Source of the DNA: Verrucomicrobiia bacterium
GTDB taxonomy: Bacteria; Verrucomicrobiota; Verrucomicrobiia; Limisphaerales; UBA11358
DNA length: 57,875 nucleotides
Direction of reading: 5' to 3'
Assembly (NCBI GenBank): GCA_031290985.1
Contig: JARLJW010000074.1
Span: 1 to 57,875 of the forward strand
Shown here: positions 33,389 through 42,490 of the stretch, in pieces
Numbering within the stretch: position 1 is the first letter of the stretch
Layout: every line of letters starts with the position of its first letter
Translations under genes and position numbers: made by a program
The notes under the pieces: generated by a model
Told to the model about the DNA's origin: nothing
What the model saw: the letters and a program-made list of their open reading frames with translations, nothing else
Database searches by the model: none

Positions 33389-34894
33389 ATGAGCAAACCG
33401 TTCTACATCACGACGGCGATCGATTACGTCAACGGGCAGCCGCACCTCGGCCATGCCTACGAGAAGATCATCGCCGATGTCATCGCCCGCGCGCGGCGCA
33501 GCCTGGGCCAGGAAGTCTTTTTTCTCACCGGCCTGGATGAACACGGCCAGAAGGTCCAACAGGCCGCCCAAGCGGACAAAAAGAGTCCCCAGGAATATTG
33601 CGACGCCCTCGCGGCGGACTGGCAGGCGTTTGCCAAAAAACTGGAACTGACGAATGATGATTTCGTCCGCACCACCCAGCCACGTCACAAGGAATACGTG
33701 CAGGCCACGCTGTCAAAACTGAACGCCACCGGCCATTTCTACAAGGCCACCTACACCGGTTTTTATTCTGCGAAGGAAGAAACGTTTCTCACGGAGAAGG
33801 ACCGCCTGCCCGACGGCACCTTTGACCCGAGCTACGGCGAAGTTGTTGAACTCAAGGAGGACAATTATTATTTCAAGCTCGGTGCGCACCAGCAGTGGCT
33901 GATCGATTACATCGAGGCAAACCCCGATTTCATCTCCCCCTCCTATCGCCGCAACGAAGTGCTGGGTTTCCTGAAAAACAACACGCTGGAGGACCTGTGC
34001 ATCACGCGTCCGCTGGCGCGGTTGAACTGGGGCATCCCCCTGCCCTTCGACAAGGATTTCGTCACGTATGTGTGGTTCGATGCGCTGGTGAATTACGCGA
34101 GCATCGCCCACGCACATGAGTCGCTTGGTTTGTGGCCGGCGGACATCCACGTCATCGGCAAAGACATCGTGAAATTTCACGCGGTGTACTGGCCGATCAT
34201 GCTCAAGGCCATGGGCCTGCCGTTGCCGAAACAAATCCTCGTGCACGGCTGGTGGCAGAAGGATGGCGCCAAGATCAGCAAGAGCACCGGCAACATCGTT
34301 GAACCCATCGCGGTCATCAACGAATGGGGCCTGGATGCCTTCCGCTTTTATGTTTTGCGCGAGCTGGACATCGGCCCGGACGGCAACTGGACGGATGCCG
34401 GTTTCAAATCGCGTTACCAGTCCGAACTCGCGAACGGCCTCGGCAACCTGGTGAACCGCTCGCTCTCGATGCTGAAGCGTTACCGCAACGGCGTGGTGCC
34501 CGCGCGCTCCAACGAGCTCGCGGCGGACGCGGCGAAGGCGGCCGATGAGACGCGCGCGTTGTTCAAGCAGAACCAGCTCCAGTCCGCGCTGCAAAGCATC
34601 TGGGGACTGGTGAACCGCGCGAACCAATATGTGGACCAGACCGCGCCGTTCAAGCTGGCGAAGGATCCGGCACAGGCGCAACGACTGGACGAGGTGCTCT
34701 ACAATCTCGCGGAATCCTGCCGCGTGCTCGCGGTGTTGCTGAACCCGTTCCTGCCCGGCACCTCCGCGAAGATCTACGCGCAGCTCGGCCTGACCGGCTC
34801 ACCCGACAAGCTGGCGGACGCGACGTGGGGCGGCCTGCAGGCCGGCCATACGATCGGCGACCCGGCCCCGCTGTTTCCGCGCAAAGATGTTTGA
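33389..34894 (+). CDS. metG: Methionyl-tRNA synthetase (short type)
   Basis: The protein is 501 residues from MSKPFYITTAIDYV. The class I motifs are PHLGHAY (HIGH) and KISKS. The connective-peptide region has no CxxC zinc pair (it reads GFYSAKEETFLTE), and no C-terminal EMAP-type tRNA-binding domain follows. This compact form occurs in several phyla. It charges methionine to elongator and initiator tRNA. Confidence 0.96.
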   Translation: MSKPFYITTAIDYVNGQPHLGHAYEKIIADVIARARRSLGQEVFFLTGLDEHGQKVQQAAQADKKSPQEYCDALAADWQAFAKKLELTNDDFVRTTQPRHKEYVQATLSKLNATGHFYKATYTGFYSAKEETFLTEKDRLPDGTFDPSYGEVVELKEDNYYFKLGAHQQWLIDYIEANPDFISPSYRRNEVLGFLKNNTLEDLCITRPLARLNWGIPLPFDKDFVTYVWFDALVNYASIAHAHESLGLWPADIHVIGKDIVKFHAVYWPIMLKAMGLPLPKQILVHGWWQKDGAKISKSTGNIVEPIAVINEWGLDAFRFYVLRELDIGPDGNWTDAGFKSRYQSELANGLGNLVNRSLSMLKRYRNGVVPARSNELAADAAKAADETRALFKQNQLQSALQSIWGLVNRANQYVDQTAPFKLAKDPAQAQRLDEVLYNLAESCRVLAVLLNPFLPGTSAKIYAQLGLTGSPDKLADATWGGLQAGHTIGDPAPLFPRKDV

Positions 34895-34897
34895 GCG

Positions 34898-36673
34898 ATG
34901 AGGGCGCTGCTGCAAATCATGCTGATTTGTTTTGCCGGCAGTGCGCTTGCCCAAACCCTGCCCCTGCCGCCGCGCGCCACCAACGCGCCGTCCGCCGGCG
35001 AATTCGCGCAGAAAATCGCCGCGCTGGATCTCGCGGTGCGCGAACGTGAAATCACCACCCAAATCTTCGCCGGCAATGTTCCGGACTTTTTGCGCCAGCT
35101 CCGCCCCGTCACGGTGACGAATGTCGCCGATGGCATCACCAACACCGGCACATTCTTCGTTACGCCGGATTATCTCGCGATCGGTCCGGATGCGGATTAC
35201 CTGCTGATGCCAATCTCCGGCCATGCGGCCCAGCGCATCGCGGACAAGCTCGACTGCGTGCTGCCAACCCGCAAGATGGTGGATGCCATTTATGCCGCCG
35301 CCGAGGTGAAACTCACCCCCACGCCCATCCCGCCGACGGCGGCGATGACGACCGTCCCCATTTTCACAAATCATAACGAAACCGTCCGCGCCCAGCGCGC
35401 CGCCTTTTTGGATGCGCACCCGCTGGGCGCACTGGTGGCCGGACATAAAAAAGATGTCGTGATCACGGCGCGGCTGAATGCCGTGACCAACAAAATCGCC
35501 ATCTACGGCTGGCATCGCCTGACGAACGGCGTGGCGATCCAGCCGCTGTATCTCGGCCATGTGTCCTGGTGGGTGGATTACAGCCAGTGCATCCGGCTCG
35601 TGTCGCAAACCATGCTCGTGAACGGAAAAAAGCGCCCAGTCGCCGAAGTGCTGGCTGACCCGAAACTTTGTGGCCTTATCAGCGACGAAGGCGCGGTCAC
35701 CAATGCGCGTTATCCGACGAATCCGGTTTCGCCGGCGTTCAGCGAAAAGATCAACCTCCCGTGGCCTCAAAAGTTTTCCACCAGCACGAACTTTGAAGAA
35801 ATGACCCGGGAAATTCGGTTGCCGGATGACGTGCGGATACTCGTCAACGCGCCGGAACTTAAATCATTTTCACCGGACCGGCCGGTGCTGCTGGTTTTTT
35901 TTGCGCTGCCGAACGGGAACACCATCGAACAAACTTTAGGTAAGGCGCTCCAGCCGGGCGATGACTGGCATTTCGACATCCAGCACATCGGCGCCCAGAC
36001 GCGCTGGCTGCGAAACATTATTACCAATCGCACGATCGTCGTGGCATATCTGGAAGCGGGCAACGAAAGCTGGCCGGCCTGGCGTAAAACACATGCTGAC
36101 CATCGCATCGCGGAGATCATCGACGGGGTACGTGAAATTTTTCCAGCGAATAAAGTGGAGGTGGTCTTGGCCAGCCACAGCGGTGGCGGCAGCCTGATGT
36201 TTGGTTATCTCAACGCGGTGGACAAGATTCCCGACGAGGTCAAACGCATTGCCTTCCTCGACAGCGATTATGCCTACGACAGCTGGCGGCACGCGGAAAA
36301 GATCGCCCGCTGGCTCGCCACCACCGACGAACACCGGCTCTGCGTATTGGCCTACCAGGATTACCTTGCGTTGTTGAACGGCAAAACCTTTGTCAGCGAG
36401 GCCGGCGGAACATGGGGCCGCAGCCATGTCATGCTGGGCGACCTCCGCGCGCAATTACAATTCATCAGCCAGACCAACGACGGCCTGGAAATCGTTTCCA
36501 CCACGGACAAGCAAATCGAATTTCTGCTGAAGGAAAATCCGGAGAAAAAAATCCTGCACACGGTCCAAGTTGAGCGGAACGGGTTCATCCAGGCCCTGCT
36601 CTCCGGCACGGCGGATGAAGGCAAGGGGTATGAATATCTCGGCGCCCGCGCCTACACCAACTGGATTCGGTGA
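34898..36673 (+). CDS. Secreted two-domain protein with C-terminal alpha/beta hydrolase-like fold
   Basis: The 591-residue protein is 3 bases after metG. A signal peptide covers about residues 1-19 (LLQIMLICFAGSALAQ). Residues about 25-290 form a domain I cannot name, with SWWVDYSQCIRL and LISDEGA stretches. The C-terminal half looks like an alpha/beta hydrolase, with SHSGGGSLM as a nucleophile elbow (Ser about residue 428) and FLDSDYAYDS as a possible acid strand. The substrate is unknown. The domain order resembles uncharacterised proteins of Planctomycetes and Verrucomicrobia, from memory only. Confidence 0.75.
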   Translation: MRALLQIMLICFAGSALAQTLPLPPRATNAPSAGEFAQKIAALDLAVREREITTQIFAGNVPDFLRQLRPVTVTNVADGITNTGTFFVTPDYLAIGPDADYLLMPISGHAAQRIADKLDCVLPTRKMVDAIYAAAEVKLTPTPIPPTAAMTTVPIFTNHNETVRAQRAAFLDAHPLGALVAGHKKDVVITARLNAVTNKIAIYGWHRLTNGVAIQPLYLGHVSWWVDYSQCIRLVSQTMLVNGKKRPVAEVLADPKLCGLISDEGAVTNARYPTNPVSPAFSEKINLPWPQKFSTSTNFEEMTREIRLPDDVRILVNAPELKSFSPDRPVLLVFFALPNGNTIEQTLGKALQPGDDWHFDIQHIGAQTRWLRNIITNRTIVVAYLEAGNESWPAWRKTHADHRIAEIIDGVREIFPANKVEVVLASHSGGGSLMFGYLNAVDKIPDEVKRIAFLDSDYAYDSWRHAEKIARWLATTDEHRLCVLAYQDYLALLNGKTFVSEAGGTWGRSHVMLGDLRAQLQFISQTNDGLEIVSTTDKQIEFLLKENPEKKILHTVQVERNGFIQALLSGTADEGKGYEYLGARAYTNWIR

Positions 36674-36697
36674 GACAGGAATGCCGGCTGTCCCGGG

Positions 36698-37891
36698 CTA
36701 CAGTTTCTCCGGTTGCTTGATCAATTCGCCGATCCGTTGCAGCAGGCGACCGGCCGCGCCGCCGTCCAGCACGCGGTGATCGAAGCTCAAGGTGAGGTAG
36801 GCTTCCATGACCGGCACGAATTGACCCTTCGCCTCATCCCAGTGCGGCATCCGGCGTCCCGCCCCCATGCCCAGCACAAGTGTCTGTTCCGGCAGCGGAA
36901 TTGGCGTGGCCCAGATCAGGCCGAACGTGCCAAAGTTGGTGACGGTGGCGATGGAACCGCCGGTCGCATCAGGTGGCAGCTTGCGTTGCCGCGCGAGTTC
37001 GACCAGTTCGTTGTAGCGCTGCGTCAGATCCTTCAACGGCTTCTTGTCGGCGTTGCGGATGACCGGGACGAGCACCCCATCATCGGCTTCAACGGCAAAA
37101 CCAACGTCGATGGACGACGGATGGATGATCTTGTTCCCCACCAGGCGGCCGGCCACGGCGGAATTTTCCGACAACGCAATCGCCAGGGCGCGCAACGCAT
37201 ACAGCGCCGGACCGGGCCTGGGGTTGGAAGATTTGCGGTGTGCGAGCACGGCATCCAACGGCACCGGCAGCCCCACGGTCGCCAGCGGACGCGTCCAACT
37301 GCGCCGCATGGCATCAGCCACGGCAACACGCATGGAGGAGGCGGCGCTCATCTTGTGCTTTTCAAGACTGGTGATGTACTTCTCGAAATCTTCCACCGTC
37401 ACCCGGCCGGCTGCGCCGCTGCCGGCGACACCCGCAAGATCCGCGGCGTGCAGGCCCAGTTCATCCATGCGCGCTTTGAGCCGGGGCGAGAGGTAGCTGG
37501 CACCCGCGGCATTGGCGGGCACGGGCAGTCCACGGATCGTCGGCTGGACACGGGATTTGCCACTGTTGATGCCCGACTTGGAAGCGTGTTCCGTATCGGA
37601 GGACTTGTTCGCCGCCGGGACATCCAAGCCCAGGCGGGCAACTTCTTCTTTCGTCGCTTCAATGTGCCCCAGCGTGGCGCCGACGGCGTAGCTCTCGTCC
37701 AGTTGCGCGGTGAACTTTTCGATCCGGCCCTTGCAGGGCGAAGCGACGGTCATGGTGGCCTTGTCGGTCTCGACCTCGATCAAATCCTGGTCCGCCTCGA
37801 CGGTACCGCCGGGGGGAATGAGGAACGTGACGATGCGGGCCTCGGCGATGGATTCGCCCAGTTGGGGCATGATGATGGGAACAAGCGGCAT
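36698..37891 (-). CDS. 2-oxoacid dehydrogenase E2 (dihydrolipoamide acyltransferase)
   Basis: The 397-residue protein has a lipoyl domain at 1-80 (lipoyl Lys in ETDKATMTV), a peripheral subunit-binding domain (YLSPRLKARMDELGL...GRVTVEDFEKYI) and the catalytic domain ending with SFDHRVLDGGAAG. It transfers the acyl group to CoA in pyruvate, acetoin or branched-chain oxoacid dehydrogenases. It lies 4 bases after E1beta. No E3 is in the window. Confidence 0.93.
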   Translation of the reverse strand: MPLVPIIMPQLGESIAEARIVTFLIPPGGTVEADQDLIEVETDKATMTVASPCKGRIEKFTAQLDESYAVGATLGHIEATKEEVARLGLDVPAANKSSDTEHASKSGINSGKSRVQPTIRGLPVPANAAGASYLSPRLKARMDELGLHAADLAGVAGSGAAGRVTVEDFEKYITSLEKHKMSAASSMRVAVADAMRRSWTRPLATVGLPVPLDAVLAHRKSSNPRPGPALYALRALAIALSENSAVAGRLVGNKIIHPSSIDVGFAVEADDGVLVPVIRNADKKPLKDLTQRYNELVELARQRKLPPDATGGSIATVTNFGTFGLIWATPIPLPEQTLVLGMGAGRRMPHWDEAKGQFVPVMEAYLTLSFDHRVLDGGAAGRLLQRIGELIKQPEKL

Positions 37892-37895
37892 AATT

Positions 37896-38861
37896 TCAGT
37901 GCCTTAAAATTTTACGGGCGGCGGCGCCGATCGAACGAACGGTCGGACGATGTGCCGCCCAGAGGTTGGGATGATACGGAACTGGTGTGTCTTTGGCGTT
38001 GAGCCGCTGGGGCGGCGCATCCAGCAAACCGTAACCTTCACTGGTGACCCGCGCGATGACTTCCGCCGTCACCCCGCCCCATGGCCAGGATTCGCCGACC
38101 GCCAGCAGCTTCCCGGTGCGCGCCACACTGGCCATCACGGTGTCGGTATCCAGCGGCTTCACGGAACGCAGGTCAACCACCTCGACCTCCCAGCCTTCGG
38201 TCGCCAGTTCCCCGGCCGCCTCCAGCGCATCCTGAACCATCGCGCTGTAAGCCACGATTGTCAGGTCGCGGCCTTCGCGGGCGATGCGGGCCTTGCCGAT
38301 GGGCAGCGCCTCGCTCGGCAGCTTTTCGGCCTTGAGATGGCGGTAGAGAAACTTGTGTTCACAGAAAATGACCGGGTCATCAATGGCCACCGCTTCCAGC
38401 AGCATCGAATAGGCGTCCTCCACCGTCGCCGGCGTCAGCACGATGAGGCCGGGATAGTGCGCGTAAATCGTTTCCAGGCTCTGACTGTGGAACGGACCAC
38501 CGCCGGACGTGCCGCCGAATGGCAGGCGCACGGTGATGGGGCAGGAAATGTTCGTGCGCCAAAACAGCGTCGCCGCCTGGTTGACGATCTGGTTGAAGCC
38601 GACCGTGGAAAAATCTGCGAACTGCATCTCGATGATTGGCCGCATCCCTTCTATGGCCGCACCCACGGCGAGACCGACCATCGCGTCCTCGGAGATTGGG
38701 GAATCAATCACCCGCCCGGGAAAATCCTTGGCCAGGTTCTTGGTGGCCTTGAACGCGCCGCCGAAGGCACCGACGTCCTGGCCATAGATGAACACCCGCG
38801 GATCATCACGCAAGGCATGGGCCTGCGCTTCGCAGATGGCATCAAGGTAGGTAAGGCTCAT
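37896..38861 (-). CDS. 2-oxoacid dehydrogenase E1 beta subunit
   Basis: The 321-residue protein starts MSLTYLDAICEAQAHAL. Family motifs include YGQDVGAFGGAF, the Glu in IEMQFADF, LPFGGTSGGGPFHSQS and PADVEDAY-like LTPATVEDAYSML. It is the transketolase C-terminal half that pairs with E1alpha. It sits 21 bases after E1alpha. Whether the complex acts on pyruvate, acetoin or branched-chain oxoacids cannot be told from the sequence. Confidence 0.93.
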   Translation of the reverse strand: MSLTYLDAICEAQAHALRDDPRVFIYGQDVGAFGGAFKATKNLAKDFPGRVIDSPISEDAMVGLAVGAAIEGMRPIIEMQFADFSTVGFNQIVNQAATLFWRTNISCPITVRLPFGGTSGGGPFHSQSLETIYAHYPGLIVLTPATVEDAYSMLLEAVAIDDPVIFCEHKFLYRHLKAEKLPSEALPIGKARIAREGRDLTIVAYSAMVQDALEAAGELATEGWEVEVVDLRSVKPLDTDTVMASVARTGKLLAVGESWPWGGVTAEVIARVTSEGYGLLDAPPQRLNAKDTPVPYHPNLWAAHRPTVRSIGAAARKILRH

Positions 38862-38882
38862 TTCAAAAGTTAGATCAGCCGG

Positions 38883-39908
38883 TTATGCGTTGCCCTCGAT
38901 TAGGCGCTTGGTCGACAGCGCGGTCCATTCCTCGGCGAACGGATCAGGTGCGGGCTCCCGCTGGACTTGGGCGACCGCCTCCTCGATTTCACGGATGGCC
39001 TCGCTGCGCCAGACGGCGATTTGCGCGGCGTCAGTCCATTTCTGCTGGAGTATCTTTTCCTCGGCCACCTTCAGGCAATCACGGCCGAGAGCTGAAGTTT
39101 TGTACTTGGGATCGATGTAACTGGCGTCATCATGCTCGCCATGGCCGCACAACCGGAGCAGTTTGGCGACGACCAATTGCGGGCCCTTCCCCGCCCGTGC
39201 GCTGGCCACGGCCATGCCGACCGTTTTCAAACACGCAGTCAAATCCGTGCCATCCACGGAGTGCCCCGCGATCCCATAGCCCGCCGCCCGGTCCGCCAGG
39301 CTCTCGCAGGCAAACTGACGCGAGGTGGGCGTGGAGTAGGCATATTGGTTGTCGGCAACGACAAGAATGAGCGGCAGCTTTTCAACCGCCGCCTGATTGA
39401 GCGCCTCGTGAAAGGCTCCGGTGGACGTTGCCCCGTCACCCAGACAGGTGGCGCCGACGATGCCGGTGATCCCCTTCATGCGCCGGGCAAACAAAACCCC
39501 GTTCACCACGGAAACCATCGCGCCGAGATGGCTGATCATCGGCAGATAACCGGCTTGGGGGTTGCCGCGGTGGACGTTGCCGTCGCGCCCCCGCATCGGT
39601 CCCAGCGACGAACCCATGTACGTCCGGACGGCATCAACGATGGTTTCACCGAACGCCAGCCGCCCTGCCCCGTCCCGGATCAGGGGGGCAAACACGTCGG
39701 ATTTAGTGAGATTGATCCCCAGGGCGGCGCTCAAGGCTTCCTGCCCCCGGCCCAGAAAAACACCCCCGTGGATTTTGCCCGCGCGGTAGAGCGCGGCAAA
39801 TTTTTCATCCAACAGCCGTGCGCGCAGCATAAAGCGGTAGGCAAGGAGATGCGCCTCAGGCACAGCTTCAACTTGCCCCCCGCGAGGCTCGGAGACGGTT
39901 TGCAGCAT
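38883..39908 (-). CDS. 2-oxoacid dehydrogenase E1 alpha subunit
   Basis: The 341-residue protein has the thiamine diphosphate motif GDGATSTGAFHEALN...NQYA. The phosphorylation-loop region found in mitochondrial E1alpha is present in bacterial form. It opens with VPEAHLLAYRFMLRARLLDEKF. Together with E1beta and E2 it forms a three-gene operon on the minus strand, divergent from the hybrid kinase gene. Confidence 0.93.
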   Translation of the reverse strand: MLQTVSEPRGGQVEAVPEAHLLAYRFMLRARLLDEKFAALYRAGKIHGGVFLGRGQEALSAALGINLTKSDVFAPLIRDGAGRLAFGETIVDAVRTYMGSSLGPMRGRDGNVHRGNPQAGYLPMISHLGAMVSVVNGVLFARRMKGITGIVGATCLGDGATSTGAFHEALNQAAVEKLPLILVVADNQYAYSTPTSRQFACESLADRAAGYGIAGHSVDGTDLTACLKTVGMAVASARAGKGPQLVVAKLLRLCGHGEHDDASYIDPKYKTSALGRDCLKVAEEKILQQKWTDAAQIAVWRSEAIREIEEAVAQVQREPAPDPFAEEWTALSTKRLIEGNA

Positions 39909-40039
39909 GTCGGAAGTTTATCGACGAGGGTACACCCCAGCAATGATTCTTTCAGATGCCGTTAGAAAAAATCGGCTGGCTGACGGGGGCAAAATCTGGT
40001 AATCACCGGGTTTCCGGGAATCAATTCCGGCGTGTCGTA

Positions 40040-42490
40040 ATGAATCCGATCAAATTTCAGGCCTTGTTGCTGGCCAATGACGCCAAGCTGGTCGAAGCCT
40101 TGTCGCTTGCGATCCGCATGGATGGCGGCAGCCTTGGCTTTGCGGGCAATTATGCCGAGGCCCTGCGCTCCCTTCAGACGCATCCGCCGGACCTGCTGCT
40201 GCTCGACATGAAATCCGCCGAGGCAGACAGCCTTAACCTCCTCCGCCAGCTCAAGCACCATCCGACGCCAACCCCGGTTTTCTCCATCGCCCTCGCGTCC
40301 GGAACGGAATCCACGGCCGTGTTGCGCGCCTATGACTTGGGTCTGAATGACACCGTCCACACCCCTTTGGAGAACAATGGTGTTTTTCGCGCCCGGCTCC
40401 GCAGCGGCGTACAGACCAAGCGCAAGTTTGAAGATCTGCTCAAGAAGCAGCAGGAGCTGGCCGATGGCTGCCGTTCCGCCGAGGCCAACTCGCGCGCCAA
40501 GTCCGATTTCCTCGCGGCCATGAGCCACGAAATCCGCACGCCGATGAACGGCGTCATCGCCATGTCTAGCCTGCTGATGGAAACCTCGCTGACGCCCGAC
40601 CAGCGCGGCTACCTGGACACCATCCACAACAGCAGCGAATCGCTGCTGAGCATCATCAACGACATTCTCGACTTCTCGAAGATCGAGGCGGGCAAAATGG
40701 AGCTCGAAAAACGTCCATTCGACCTGCGTGCCAGCATCGAAGAATCGCTCGACCTGCTCGCCCCGCGGGCCATGGACAAACAGCTCGACCTCGTCTACCA
40801 GGTTGACGAACGCATCCCCACCCTGGTCGAAGGCGACGGCCAGCGGCTGCGCCAGGTGCTGGTCAATCTCATCGGCAATGCGCTCAAGTTCACCGAACGC
40901 GGCGAAGTGTTTACGCGGGTGCAAAAACTCCAGCTCTCCCCGGCGGAGTCCGACAACCCGCTCTCCTTGCGCCTGCATTTTGCCATCAAGGATTCCGGCA
41001 TCGGCATTGCACCCGACCGGCTGGCGAAGCTGTTCAAGCCTTTCTCGCAGGCGGATGTCTCCACGGCGCGCAAATATGGCGGCACCGGCCTCGGCCTCGC
41101 CATCAGCCGCCGCCTGGTCGAATTGATGGGCGGAAAAATGTGGGCGGAAAGTGCGGCCGGCGAGGGCTCCACCTTCCATTTCACCATCAACGCCACTGCG
41201 GTGGCTGATTCCAAACCCCCGGCGCATACCGGCAAGATGCCGCGCCTGGCCGACCTCAAGATTTTGATCCTCGATGACAATGCCACCACCCGCAACATCC
41301 TGTTTGACCAGTGCCGGCTCTGGGGCATGTTGCCGCAGGCCGTGGAAAATTCGGCGCAGGCACTGGATCTGCTGCGCAAGGGCAACGCCTTTGACCTGGC
41401 CCTGATCGACCTCCACCTGCAGGGCATGGACGGCCTCGCCATCGCCTCCGAGATCCAAAAACTCCCCGCCGCCGCCATGTTGCCGATGGTGCTGCTCACG
41501 CCGCTCGGCAAAAAGAAGAGCAGTTCAGAAGAAGTCCGCATCGTCTTTGCCCATGCCGTGCACAAGCCGGTCAAGCCCGGCCAGTTGTGCGCTGCGCTGG
41601 AGCGCGCATTGCTAAGCCCGCGCGTCCCGGTCCGCGCCGCGGAGCCGCCTAAACCCACCACCACCCTGGCGGAGACCTTGCCGTTGCGCATCCTGCTCGT
41701 GGATGACAATGCCATCAATCAAAAAGTTGCCGTGCGCATTCTGCAGCAGCTTGGCTATGCGCCCGAAGTCGCCGGCAACGGCCGCGAGGCGCTGGACCTG
41801 CTCGACCAGAAGCCGTTCGATTTCATCTTCATGGATGTCATGATGCCCGAAATGGACGGCCTCGAAGCCACCCGGATGCTCCGCAAGCGCCAGATGGGCG
41901 GAGACCATTCTCACTACCAGTCGCACATCATCGTCTGCGCCATGACCGCGCATGCCATGACCGGTGACCGCGAAAAGTGCATCGCCTCCGGCATGGATGA
42001 TTACCTCGCCAAGCCCGTCCGCCCCAAGGATGTCCGCGACATGCTGGAGAAGTGGGGCGGAAAAATCATGCCCGGCGACACCAAGCCTGCGCCGGCCAGG
42101 AACGCCGAAAGTCCCGCAGCCGAACCGCCCGTGGACATGGATCGCATGATGGACCTGACCGACGGCAACAATGATAGTTTGCGGGAACTCGTTGAGATGT
42201 ATCTCAAACAGACACACAAGCAGTTCGAGCAGATGCAGACCGCCATCCGCGAAGGCAACGCTGACAGCCTGCGGCGCGTTGCGCATAGCGGCGCCGGTGC
42301 GAGCGCCACCCTGGGCATGACCCAGTTGGTTCCCAGATTGCGTGAACTGGAAAAACTCGGCGCCTCCGGCAATCTGGCCGGGGCCACGGAAATCTGCGAA
42401 AAGGCCGCCGGGGAATACACCCGCATCCAGGAATTTTTGAAAGTGAACCCAGAACTGGCCTCAGTCTTCCAGAACTTCAAACCCACATGA
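40040..42490 (+). CDS. Hybrid sensor histidine kinase with multiple receivers and Hpt
   Basis: The protein is 816 residues from MNPIKFQALLLANDAKL. Domain order is a receiver-like N-terminal domain (LLLLDMK kept, but the acidic pair reads AND), HisKA with SHEIRTPMNGVI (His about residue 163), HATPase (SGIGIAPDRLAKLFKPF, GGTGLGLAISRRL), a second receiver (LIDLHLQGMDG), a third receiver (MDVMMPEMDG) and a C-terminal Hpt domain (RVAHSGAGASATLGM). No membrane segment is seen, so it senses cytosolic signals or a partner. It overlaps the next gene by ATGA. Confidence 0.93.
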   Translation: MNPIKFQALLLANDAKLVEALSLAIRMDGGSLGFAGNYAEALRSLQTHPPDLLLLDMKSAEADSLNLLRQLKHHPTPTPVFSIALASGTESTAVLRAYDLGLNDTVHTPLENNGVFRARLRSGVQTKRKFEDLLKKQQELADGCRSAEANSRAKSDFLAAMSHEIRTPMNGVIAMSSLLMETSLTPDQRGYLDTIHNSSESLLSIINDILDFSKIEAGKMELEKRPFDLRASIEESLDLLAPRAMDKQLDLVYQVDERIPTLVEGDGQRLRQVLVNLIGNALKFTERGEVFTRVQKLQLSPAESDNPLSLRLHFAIKDSGIGIAPDRLAKLFKPFSQADVSTARKYGGTGLGLAISRRLVELMGGKMWAESAAGEGSTFHFTINATAVADSKPPAHTGKMPRLADLKILILDDNATTRNILFDQCRLWGMLPQAVENSAQALDLLRKGNAFDLALIDLHLQGMDGLAIASEIQKLPAAAMLPMVLLTPLGKKKSSSEEVRIVFAHAVHKPVKPGQLCAALERALLSPRVPVRAAEPPKPTTTLAETLPLRILLVDDNAINQKVAVRILQQLGYAPEVAGNGREALDLLDQKPFDFIFMDVMMPEMDGLEATRMLRKRQMGGDHSHYQSHIIVCAMTAHAMTGDREKCIASGMDDYLAKPVRPKDVRDMLEKWGGKIMPGDTKPAPARNAESPAAEPPVDMDRMMDLTDGNNDSLRELVEMYLKQTHKQFEQMQTAIREGNADSLRRVAHSGAGASATLGMTQLVPRLRELEKLGASGNLAGATEICEKAAGEYTRIQEFLKVNPELASVFQNFKPT

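Noticed and set aside
39962..41458. 498-codon minus-strand frame opposite the hybrid kinase
   Set aside because: The plus strand encodes a clear HisKA/HATPase protein; the antisense product shows no known motif.
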